From: Parasponia andersonii
Taxonomy: Eukaryota > Streptophyta > Magnoliopsida > Rosales > Cannabaceae
Assembly (NCBI GenBank): GCA_002914805.1
Contig: JXTB01000005.1
Coordinates: 2,453,390 to 2,517,389 of the forward strand
Reading direction: 5' to 3'
DNA length: 64,000 nucleotides
Shown here piece after piece: positions 1 to 9,739 of the stretch; position 1 is the stretch's first letter, and each line of letters begins with the position of its first letter. The translations under genes and the position numbers were made by a program. The notes below the pieces were generated by a model. It did no database searches. It had not been told where the DNA came from and saw only the letters and a program-made list of their open reading frames with translations.

Positions 1-449
1 AGCCATATTTTTTGATAATAAAATATAAGAATATGTGATTTTTTGTTCTTACCATCCAAATTTATTTTTATTAACAATGGGTAGCCATTGTAGGCTATCA
101 TCTAAAAGAGAAAGATTTTAATCTATAAATAAACTCATTTATAACTCCATTTTGTATCCTAATAAAAAAAGAAAAAAAATCTCAATATAGAGAGATAAAG
201 AAAGAGCTTCAACTAAGGAGTTCTTGAGAGAATTTTTGTGAGAAAAATCTTTGGGTGTAATTTGGATCAGGGTTGGGAGTTGTGAATGTTATAAATATTG
301 TGTAAATTTTTCTTCCTATAGTGAAAGATCTATAATAGTCCCGTGGACATAGCCAAATTGGTGAACCGTATAAATTGAATATTTTTATTTCGCTTTATTT
401 ATTACTTTTGTAATTTTGTGTGTCTACTAATAAAGTTATTTCCCTAACA
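1..449 (+). repeat. 5' LTR of the copia element, left end cut by window
   Basis: This block aligns along its length with 4533-4964. It ends in CCCTAACA directly before the primer-site-like sequence. Many differences from the 3' LTR are C-to-T or G-to-A type, as expected for an old methylated copy. Confidence 0.9.
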
Positions 450-470
450 ATTGGTACCAAAGCATCAGGT
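450..470 (+). other. Primer binding site-like sequence
   Basis: The sequence TTGGTACCAAAGC immediately follows the 5' LTR. It resembles the initiator-tRNA-Met primer site of plant LTR elements (usual form TGGTATCAGAGC) with substitutions. Confidence 0.7.
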
Positions 471-473
471 CGA

Positions 474-527
474 GTACTGTTCATATGCACGGTACTATTC
501 ACATACACGGTATTGCTCATGTATACG
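474..527 (+). repeat. Three 18-bp tandem units in the retroelement leader
   Basis: Three imperfect 18-bp units (474-491, 492-509, 510-527), each beginning GTACT or GTATT and ending in a CACG/TACG-like tail. They lie between the primer site and gag. Confidence 0.8.
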
Positions 528-738
528 AAAAGTCAATAGTAAGAAGTGATAGCTGGAGAAGATGGATCAAGACTCAGTATCAACAAATTCGATAGTTCAG
601 ATTTCTCATTCTAGAGATTGCAGATTAGAGATTATCTATATAACAAGAAATTATATCAGCCTCTATAAGGATAAAACTAGAGAAAATAAAGGCGATGAGT
701 GAAAAGTCCTTGATCGATAGGTGTTAGGCATAATCTAA

Positions 739-1275
739 TTGACGTTAACGAGAAATCTTGCTCACAATGTGGCAGAGGCGAAAACCACAACGAAGATGAT
801 GAGCATCCTGTTAGATATATATGAGAAACTATCAGCAAATAACAAAGTTCATTTGATGAAGAAATTTTTTAATTCAAAGGTAGGAGAAAGTGTGTCAGTA
901 GCAGCACACATCAAAGAATTCAATACGATCGTCTCACAATTGATGTCTATTGAAATTAATTTTGATGATGAGATTCGTGCTCTCATTTTTTTGGCCTCTT
1001 TACTGAATAGTTGGGAACCTAATATAGCAATGATTGTAATTCTGTTGGCAAAGGGAAGTTGCAGTTCAATGATGTTAGAGATTGAGTTCTCACAGAGGAA
1101 GGGCAAAGGGTAGATTTCGGTGAAGGAACATCATTGAGTTCTATCCTAAATCTCGAGTACAGGTGCAGAAACAATAAGAGGAATTCTAACCGAGGTCACT
1201 GTAAGTCTAAATCAAGGAATGGTAGAGACAAGTCCAGACCAATAAGGACTAGCCACTTAAAGAAGAACTGTTAAG
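739..1275 (+). pseudogene. copia gag remnant (UBN2-type) with zinc-knuckle trace
   Basis: An open stretch at 739-1113 encodes 124 residues resembling the copia gag (UBN2) domain, including MKKFFN and a following helix-rich segment. After frame changes, a trace of the nucleocapsid knuckle ends near 1272 in SHLKKNC followed by a stop. Normal copia gag starts well upstream, so the N-terminal part is lost to stops. Confidence 0.8.
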
Positions 1276-1734
1276 TACTATAGAAAGAAGACAACTCACA
1301 TAATACCAATGTTATGACTGAGGCGGTACAAGAGGCTCTACTATTGTCTGTTAAGAGTCCAACTAATTCTTGAGCTTTAGACTTAGGAGCCTCATTTTAT
1401 AACACTGCGCACTGAGAGATTATCGAGAATTATGTTTCTAGTAATTTCGGTAAGGTACATCTGGCCGATAAAGAACCATTGGAAATTGGTTGTATGGGTA
1501 ATAATTGTTTAAAGATGTCAAATGGATTGGTATGGAAAATCCAAAAAGTAAGGCATGTACCAAGCTTGATGAGGAATCTTATCTCAATGAGACAACTTGA
1601 TGATGACGGATATAATGTAACCTTTTCTAATGGCTCGTGGAAATTCAACAAATGAGCCATGGTTGTTGCATGAGGAAATAAAATTGAGACTTTTTATATG
1701 ACTTCTAGTTGTAAAGATACACTAACAGCTGTAG

Positions 1735-2400
1735 ATGACAGTGTCATATTCCAGTCTATGGTACTGTAGGCTTAGGCATATGAGCGAGAAAGGAATGAAG
1801 GACATGTTGTCAAAAGGAAAGCTACTGGAGCTGAAGTCAGTTGAGCATAGTCTCTGTAAAAGCTGTACCTTTGGCAAACAGAAAAGAGTGAGCTTTTCAA
1901 AAGGCAAAAGAGAATCGTATGTGACAAAATTAGAGTGGGTCTATACAGATACATGGGGACCATTCCCTGTGACATCTCTTGAAGGCTCAAGATATTATGT
2001 CACTTTTATTGACGATTCGAGTAGAAAGGTATAGGTTTATTTTTTGAAAAATAAATTTGATATCTGCAATACCTTTAAGAAGTGGAGAGCCATAGTGGAA
2101 AATGAGACCAATTTGAAAGTAAAGTGTTTGCAGTCTGATCATGGAGGATAATATGAAGATGATGAGTTCAAGAGATATTATGCACTCAATGGGAACAAGA
2201 TGGAGGAAACCATTCCTAGAAAACCATAACAGAATGGTATAGCTAAAAGGATGAATAAGACCCTAAATGAAGGAGCATAGGATTATATGTTAGATTACTG
2301 AAAATTTTCTGAGTTGAAGCAGTTAACTATAACATTTCTGATCAATAAAAGACCTTCAACACCTCTTGATTTCAAAATATCAAAAGAGGATTGGAGCAGT
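1735..2400 (+). pseudogene. copia GAG-pre-integrase and integrase remnant
   Basis: The frame at 1735-2034 shows the pre-integrase zinc region (LWYCRLRHMSEKGMK, CKSCTFGKQKRVSF) and the start of the integrase core (YTDTWGPFPVTS, TFIDDSS). A TAG then interrupts it. Downstream pieces such as the NGIAKRMNKTLNE segment near 2230 continue the core with further stops. The first zinc-binding His appears changed to Cys in WYCRLRH, where family members have WHxRLGH. Confidence 0.85.
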
Positions 2401-2422
2401 AAAGAGGTAAAACTTTCTTTTT

Positions 2423-3720
2423 TTGAAAGTTTTCGATTATTTATCCTATATTCATATCGACCCTACTACTCGAAGTAAGCTTGATCAAAAATCAAAAAAG
2501 TATTACTTTGTTGGTTATAGTAACAATGAGTTTAGATATCGTTTCTGGGATAATCAAAGTCGGAAGATCATCAGAAGCAAAGATGTTATCTTCAATGAAG
2601 CAAAGATGTTATCTTCAATGAGGACGTATTGTATTAGAATAGATTGGGCACCAATGCCAATAGTACATGTCCTGAAGTCAAGAAGACTGAGGAAGTGTCA
2701 TTGAACGACATCTCAATAGATGAGGTGAAGAATAATGCCTAGGAAAATTAAGAAGTTGTAGCTCCTAAGGCGAATCCACAAACTTCTGTAATTAAACTCA
2801 AGAGATCCTCCAAAAATACTCAACAGCCATAAAGATATTCTCATGCAATGCATTATATTTTATTGACTGATAGAGGAGAGCTAGAGACTAATGAAGAAGC
2901 TATGCAAGATGATGAGTCAATCAAGTGATAGTTAGCCATGAAAGATGAGATGGATTCATTGTCGTCCAATCAAACATGGAAATTAGCTGAACTACCAGAA
3001 GGAAATAAGGCACTGCACAATAAATAAATCTATTGAATAAAGGAAAAGCATGACGGTAGCAAACGATACAAGGTACGACTTATTGTAAAAAAATTTCAGT
3101 AGAAAGAAGGCATTGACTACACCGAGATTTTTTCTCCAATGGTCAAACTAATCACAATCAGAACAGTACTCGGGTTGGTGGCTAAGGAATACATATATCT
3201 AGAATAGCTTGATATCAAAACGGCATTTTTCCATAGTAACTTGGAGGAAGAAATTTATATGAAATAGCTACAAGGCTTCGAAGTACTAGAAAAGGAGAAA
3301 ATGGAGTGCAAACTTCAAAAGAGCTTGTATGGTCTCAAACAAGATCCAAGACAATGGTATAAAAAGTTTGATAGATTCATGTGTAATAATGGTTACTTGA
3401 GATACCAGGCAGATTATTGTTGCTATGTAAAGAGGTTTGACCATTCCACATCATTCTACTTCTATTTGTAGATGATATGTTAATTGGTAGAGCTTTCATA
3501 AAGAAAATTGACAAGCTCAAGAAAGAATTGTCAAAGAAATTCTCAATGAAGGACTTAGAAGCAACAAAGTAAATCCTTAGGATGAGGATTTCTAGAGACA
3601 AAGTGAACAGGGCGTTTAAGCTATCATAAGAAGAATATATAAAGAAGGTGCTTAACAGATTCAACGTAGACAGAGCAAAGCTTGTGAGTATTTTTTTGGC
3701 TAGTCACTTTAAACTAACCA
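2423..3720 (+). pseudogene. copia reverse transcriptase remnant
   Basis: The stretch 2423-2704 matches the segment linking integrase to RT. From about 3060 the RT reads in pieces: GIDYTEIFSPMVK, LDIKTAFFHSNLEEEIYM, SLYGLKQDPRQWYKKFD and the catalytic FVDDML near 3470 (family form YVDD). Stops interrupt it at several places, for example within the EEIYMK*LQGF region. Confidence 0.88.
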
Positions 3721-3759
3721 AATAATAGTCACCCTTGATGAAGGGAGAGCAAACCTACA

Positions 3760-4370
3760 TGGTGAAGGTACCTTATGCGTCTACTACTGGCAATCTTATA
3801 TATATCATGGTTTGTACTAGACCGAATATAGCTTATGCAGTAGAAGTTGTGAGCCGGTATATGAGTAATTCAAGTAAACAATACTGAGAAGTAGTAAAGT
3901 GAATTCTCAGATATTTGAGAGGTACTGCAGACAAAGCCCTATGTTTTAGAAGGATGAGTTTGGGCTTACAAAGCTATATGAATGTTGATATAGCCGGTGA
4001 TTTAGATGGCAGAAAGAGTATTACTAGATATGTATATACTCTTGGAAGTACAACAGTTAGTTAGTTTTTCAAGTTACAAAAGATTATTGTACTTTCAACT
4101 ACTGAGGTAGAGTATATTGCTGTAACAAAAGCTTGCAAAGAGATGATTTAATTAAAGTCTTTCTTGGAGGAATTGGTTCACAAACAAGTGAAGAGAGTGT
4201 TATATTGTGATAGCCATAGTGCAATTCACTGGGCAAGGAATCCCGTTTTCATGCCAGAAGAAAGTATATACAAGTATGGTATCACTTCATCAGATCAGCT
4301 TTGGAAGATAGAGTCTTTGTGCTTGGCAAAATTCCGAGAAGCAAAAATCCTGTAGATATGCTAACAAAGA
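3760..4370 (+). pseudogene. copia RNase H remnant
   Basis: Fragments with the copia RNase H signature: LSTTEVEYIAVTKACKEM before a stop, then LYCDSHSAIHWARNPVF in the open stretch 4164-4355. The rest is decayed. Confidence 0.85.
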
Positions 4371-4488
4371 TGGTGACCATTGATAAATTAAAGTTGTGTT
4401 CAACTTCAATTGGCTTGCAAGCATGAAGAGAAGAGATGGACTACTACATTGATCATGATGTTTGAAGACTGATTGAAATCAAGTCTTC

Positions 4489-4498
4489 AAGTGGGAGA
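4489..4498 (+). other. Polypurine tract
   Basis: AAGTGGGAGA sits immediately before the 3' LTR. It matches the usual copia polypurine tract that primes plus-strand synthesis. Confidence 0.8.
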
Positions 4499-4964
4499 TT
4501 TTCAAAGAATGTGGGCGGCCAAAACAGCGGTCAACCATATTTTTTAACAATAAAATATAAGAACATGTGTTTTTTGCTCCTACCATCCAAGCCTATTTTT
4601 GTTGACAATGGGCAGCCATTGTAGGCTATCAACTGAAGGGGAAAGGTTTTAGCCTTCACAACTCCATTTTAAATCCCAACAAAAAGAGAGAAAAATCTCA
4701 ATATAGAGAGATAAAGAAAGAGTTTCAACTAAGGAGTTCTTGAGAGAATTTTTGTGAGAAAATTTCTTGAGTGTAATTGGAGTCAGGTTGTGAGTTGTGA
4801 GTGTTATAAACACTGTGTAAATTTTTTTTTCTATAGTAAAAGATCTGTAGTAGTTCCGTGAACGTAGATAAATTGGTGAACCACGTAAATTGTATCTTTT
4901 TATTTCATTTTATTTATTACTTTTGCAATTTTGCGTGTCTACTAGGGAAGTTATTTCCCTAACA
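4499..4964 (+). repeat. 3' LTR of the copia element
   Basis: Direct repeat of 1-449, about 466 bp, ending CCCTAACA. The expected TG start has decayed to TT after the polypurine tract. No clear target duplication can be checked, because the left flank is outside the window. Confidence 0.88.
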
Positions 4965-4992
4965 ATTAGTACCAAGGTGCTAAGTTGAGTAC
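4965..4992 (+). other. Second primer-site/leader-like sequence after the 3' LTR
   Basis: These 28 bases match 20 of the 28 at 450-477, which are the primer site and start of the internal region. They should not occur outside a simple element. The match fades beyond 4992. Confidence 0.65.
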
Positions 4993-5959
4993 AATTAAAT
5001 ACTACGAACATAAAATCCATAATACATAAAATAATGCAATAGATCCAGTTGTTATACCAACTTCTTTATACTAACTTATATGTCATGTAAGTTATCACAA
5101 TTCAATTGCTAAATATTATTAAATTTATTTATAGTATACTTTTATTCAATAATAACAACTCATGTATTACATAAATTGGTAATGAAAGTTGGGATAACAC
5201 TTAGATTATATTAATATTGTCTAATTTTTGTGTCGACCTAGATTGTTAACTATATATAGAGGTAGAAAGAAAAGAAAAGCATGTATGGCTAGCCTAATCC
5301 TGATTCATTACGATCCAACCCAGTCTTAGGGCTTGCTAAGCTAAAGGACGGACCAAGCCCAATCTTAAACTAATTTTTTCATTGAAAAATTATTTTTTTT
5401 TACCTCTAACTATATGTAGGGGTCTATTGGCTATCTACACATTGATTAACTTAAGTGAAAAATAATTATAGTCTATTAAGGCTAGCCATTGGATCGGAAA
5501 TTCAACTCCTTGGGTGCATAAATTATTTTCATTTCTTTGTAGTAAATTGAAGTTATTAATTAAGTCTCACTTTATAAAAAAAATAGAAAATAATTATGTA
5601 AGTAAATACGTGTATCTAGAACGCTCAATTAATTTTGAAGAGTAATAAAAGTGTGAATGAAGACAAGTGTCAACATCTAGCAGGTTATCAGAAATGGGAC
5701 TCACAACTTACATTGTTTAAAAGTTCATCTTTTTATGTTAATTCTAAAATAGTATTTTTCATTTGCACACAAATAATTTAGTAAAGAATATTAATAAAAT
5801 AATCTGAGTGTTATAGCAAAATGATACAATTTTGGGTACTGTTTAAATCAAATGTCTATTTTTCAAATCTTATAGCAAAATAATTGTTATATGTCTGTAT
5901 ATAAAGTGTAAAATTTGATGTTCTTAATATAAGAATTAATATGCAAAATACATAGGGAA
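4993..5959. other. AT-rich intergenic stretch, no feature recognised
   Basis: Only short open frames in low-complexity AT-rich sequence. I see no exon, RNA gene or bounded repeat. Confidence 0.6.
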
Positions 5960-8040
5960 AAAGACATGGGGTATGACTTTTGTGTTAATATTGCCGAAAA
6001 TACGATCCTACCTATAAAACTTATTTTTGTACGAACTCTATTAGAAAATTGTCACTTTTTAAGTTATAAAGAATAAAAAAGATGTAGTGGCATTTTCATG
6101 ATAAACTATCTTTTGAAAATCCACGTTTATAACTATAAAAATGTCAAAGCTAACCAAGAGTATTTCTAACTTTGCTAGTTGGTATCATCCTTTTTCACCT
6201 TACTTTCCTCGGTTTGAGTCCTAGCATTTTTTTTTTCTTTTTCTTGTTCTCTCTTCTTTTTTTAATCCTTTTTTCTATTTTTTTTCCTCGTCATTTAACT
6301 CTTTTCCTCCATCTATTTTCTCTATTGTTTTTTAATTTTTTAAAATTATTTTCTCCTCTGGTATTTATAAGAAAAGGAAAATATCATAATAATCAACTAT
6401 CTAAAAAAAAGTACTTAGTAACCAATTTTTCTTTTTCTTATAAATAGCAAAATGGATGGAAGAAAAAAATTGAAATAAATGAGCAAAATGGGTGGAAGAA
6501 AATTTTTAAATAAAAGGATTTTTTTTTAAAAAAAAGACAAAATTCCGCTTTTTTTAAAAGGCAAAAAAAATAGTTAAATATAAACAAATTGATTAATAGA
6601 AACTGGAAACTAAATTAGTTACTAGGATCTAACAACCATATTAGTTTTTACCATAAACAATGAAATTGTTAGGTTAATAAAAAATAAAAACTAAATTAGT
6701 TTCTATTATCCATTCAAAAAATAAAATTAGTTTCTATCATAAAAAGTAGCAGTATTTAGTTAATTAACTAATTAGTTACTAGAAACCAATTTAGTCATTG
6801 GAATCTACTTAGTAATTTAGTTACTAAAAACTAAAAACTTAATCACATGAAATCACAAAGGTATCTTAAAAACCAGTTTAGTATCATTTTAGCGAAATAG
6901 CATGTACGTAAGTAAATCATAAGAAATCACAAAAAAAAATTTAGAAATTAGTTTGGTTCTTTTTAGCGAAATATCCTTTACGTAAGTAAATCACAAGAAA
7001 GCATGAAGGTTTCTTGAAAATCAATTTAGTTTACTAAAAACCAGTTTGATTTCTTTTTAGCAAAATGCCTTGTATAGAAGTAAATCACAGAAAACCGCAA
7101 AGGTTTCCTTGAATTAGTTTGGTTTTCTTTTAGCAGAATACCCTGTACATAAGTAAATAACAAGAAACTATAAAATCTTTACAGTTTTCTGTAAACTAGT
7201 TTGGTTTTCTTTAAGTGAAATGTCTTGTACGTAAGTAAATCAAAGAAAACTACAAAAGTTTCTTAAAAACTATTTAGTTTCCTTTTAATAAAATGCCTTG
7301 TATATAAATAAATCATAGAAAAGTAACATGAAAGTTTCCTAGAAACTAATTTGGTTTCTTGCAAACATATTTAGGTTCTTTCTAGCAGATTGCTCTTAAT
7401 ATAAGTAAATCATAAAAAACCACAAAAATTTTCCAGAAATTAGTATGGTTTCCTTATAATAAAATATCATGTATGTAAGTAAATAACAAGAAATCAAAAA
7501 AATTTCTAGGAAACCAGTTTAATTTATATGTAGCAAAATCTCTTGTATATAAGTAAATTACAGGAAACTACAAAGAAAATCATGATGTTTTGTAAGAAAT
7601 GGAAAAAAAAAAATAATAATTAAAAAATACAAAAAAAGTTAGAAGAATGTGCAATAGCAATAAAAACCAAATAGGATTCAAAAAACCAGAAACCTTCTTT
7701 TTTTAATCACACTAAATTAAAGGGTCAATCGGCCAGAAACCAAATCGTACTTCCTTTATTAAAAATTTTTAAAAAAAAAAAAGTGAATGGAAAAGAAGAA
7801 GAAGAAGAAATAAAAAATAAAATAAAGTAAAATGAATAAAAATAATGAAGTAAAGAAAGAAAGGGTTCAGGAGAAAAAATAAATAAAGAATGGTTTGAAA
7901 AACAAGAAATTAAAAAAACAAAATAGAGAAGAAAGGAAAATGTCAAAATGAACCGGAAAAGAAAAAGGAGCCGTGTTTATATGTAATAAATGTTTTAGGA
8001 AATATTGATAAAATTACAAATTTAACACCGCATCCCTGGA
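5960..8040. mobile_element. Candidate fold-back element with tRNA-like arms (copy 1)
   Basis: The left part has a TAGTGGCA-type subterminal motif (6088-6125), then GCTAGTTGGTATCAT and GGTTTGAGTCC spaced like tRNA A and B boxes, then a long pyrimidine tract (6216-6360). The right part is complementary in composition: a purine tract (7770-7930) followed by a GGTTCA motif read on the minus strand. Between them lie short motifs built on AGTTACTAG/AACTAATTAG and a tandem array. The same plan recurs at 27430-29400. Ends are approximate and no target duplication was found. Confidence 0.45.
6888..7610 (+). repeat. Nine-unit degenerate tandem array, ~75 bp period
   Basis: Nine anchors of the form AGCRAAATGYCTTGTACGTAAG followed by TAAATCA begin near 6890, 6965, 7058, 7131, 7213, 7287, 7383, 7457 and 7533. 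Spacings are about 73-82 bp, with two longer units of 93-96 bp that contain an extra partial ACCAGTTTGATTTCTT-like segment. Units are well diverged, so the array is old. Confidence 0.8.
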
Positions 8041-8256
8041 TCCTATTCTTTGGAATTATTATGTAAAAATCGTATGAAAAAGTAATTGGTTTGAAATGTC
8101 ATATAAATGGTAATACTTTTTAAAAGATACTTATTAATGTCCAAATCCCAAATACATAATCCAAAACTGATATACAAATATAAATATACATTAGCATGAG
8201 AAAAATGGATATATATTAAAATGAAGTGTAAAAGAAGGATTCACACTCTAATTAAA

Positions 8257-8301
8257 ATGCTCTCTGATTGTACAGCGGGATATTATACAATCGGAGAGCA
8301 T
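8257..8301. repeat. 16-bp inverted repeat (hairpin)
   Basis: Arms 8257-8272 and 8286-8301 are complementary at 15 of 16 positions, with a 13-base loop. There is no T tract or adjacent gene, so its role is unknown. Confidence 0.75.
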
Positions 8302-9189
8302 TATCTCTCAATATAGCTAGCAACCGCCAGCGTTCATCTCAATTTTTCGTCCAAAATTTGAATGCTGCTTCTTTTTTGTTCCCCCTTTTTTCTCTTTTTT
8401 TTTTCTTTTAATTAATTTCGAAAAATATATATTTGTTCAATTTTTTTTCTATCTTGTAAAATATTTTGGAACAACAAAAAAAGCCATTTTGTAGAAGATT
8501 TAAATAAATAAATAAATAAACTGTACCTGTGATGCTCATGTTTTTTTAACTAGTTACGATAAATGTGCATTTTACGTTTATATGCAAATCAACTAGTTTA
8601 TGGGTAGTGCGACCTACAACTACTTCGTGTCTGAAAACTTGGGCAAGGATTGGGACCTTCACATATATTAAATCAGTAATTGGTAGCTTTGGTGTTTACG
8701 TTTCAAATTGAGAATTTGTGAGGGTACATATGTCACAATATAGCACTTTATAGTTCTACATACAAGTCCCCGACAAGGCTGATATTTCATTAGACATTCC
8801 AAAACACACAATAAAATAGATTTTTGTTAATTGCTACCTGGAAGGCTGGAACTAGTTTGAGTTTACAATTTTATTCCGTATAAATTTTATCAAGCTGACG
8901 TAAAAATAATGCAACAAAGATAAAAGCTTTTTAGCTAAGTAAAAGCAAAACCTCAGTACGCTCAATGATATTTTGTTTAACCCGTACGTGAGTCGTGACA
9001 ATTTTACAAAATAATACAAAATATTTATTCTTCGATTTGTGTTGCATGATACTCATGTAATCAATATAATTGAAAAATATATTGCTTGTAAAAGAATAAA
9101 AAGTGAGGGGAAAAAATGAGAAGACTATGGACTATGGGGATTATTATAAAGAATGTGTAAAGAAAATGAAGAAATGTGTAAAATGTCTT
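8302..9189. other. Intergenic stretch, no feature recognised
   Basis: AT-rich sequence without a convincing frame or RNA gene, ending at the plastid-derived block. Confidence 0.55.
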
Positions 9190-9739
9190 CTCTTGTGATA
9201 TTACTTCACTATCGGTCACCCAAGAATATTTAGCCTAGCAAGGCAGTCCTTGCATATTCACACAAGATTCCACGTGTCCCATGCTACTTGGGTCACAGTG
9301 TAAGGTAGTCATACTTTCGGCTATTAGACTCTCGCCATCTAGAGTGTAAGGTAGTCATACTTTCGGCTATTAGACTCTCGCCATCTAGAGTGCAACACTC
9401 CACCACTTCGCCTAGCAGCATGATACTTGTATTGCTCTCCCACAACCTCGTTTTCGCGATTTAGGCTGCTCCCATTTCACTTGCCGCTATTACAGGAATC
9501 ACTTTTGCTTTCTTTTCCTCTTGCTACTGAAGCTGGTTGTCTCTTGCCTGCTCATGGATTCAACAATAGTTCGAAAGGTTGACTTATTCTATATCTCCAC
9601 TTATTTTCAACTCCCCGAAGCATTTCATCACTTATTACTCTCGTCCTCATCTCTAGGTACATAGGTATCTACCATAAGCCTTTCCTCGTTTGAACCTCGC
9701 CCTTAACTTTAAGGGTATGCCATCCTCTAAAGTGCTACT
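9190..9739 (-). pseudogene. rrn23: Plastid 23S rRNA 5' fragment (nuclear plastid insertion, part 1)
   Basis: Read on the minus strand, this matches the start of chloroplast 23S rRNA. The leader AGTTAAGGGCGAGGTT leads into TTCAAACGAGGAAAGG (near 9695), followed by GAAATGCTTCGGGGAGTTG, GGGAGCAGCCTAAA and GGGTGACCGATAG. The match stops near 9190 after about 500 bases of a roughly 2.8-kb rRNA, so it cannot be functional. Many changes are C-to-T/G-to-A. The target duplication of the inserted LTR occupies 9735-9739. Plastid origin is recognised from the known rRNA sequence, not by a search. Confidence 0.92.
9297..9392. repeat. 46-bp perfect tandem duplication inside the rrn23 fragment
   Basis: Units 9297-9342 and 9343-9388 are identical, with four more matching bases after them. 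Plastid rrn23 has this segment once, so the duplication arose after transfer or during insertion. Confidence 0.93.

Larger units (their letters stand above)
1..4964 (+). mobile_element. Decayed Ty1/copia LTR retrotransposon
   Basis: The element has two diverged LTRs in direct orientation, a primer-binding-like site after the first, copia-order remnants (gag, zinc knuckle, GAG-pre-integrase/integrase, reverse transcriptase, RNase H) and a polypurine tract before the second LTR. Its 5' end lies about 34 bp upstream of the window, because base 1 aligns with 4533 in the 3' LTR. Every coding domain carries in-frame stops or frameshifts, so it is inactive. The protein remnants look like the Tnt1/Tork-type branch of copia, but the lineage is an inference. 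Confidence 0.92.

Noticed and set aside
6172-6447. 91-codon plus-strand open frame
   Set aside because: It is a pyrimidine tract coding almost only F, L and S; no domain or codon bias.
7725-7946. 73-codon minus-strand open frame
   Set aside because: It is the complementary purine tract of a fold-back-like element; low complexity.
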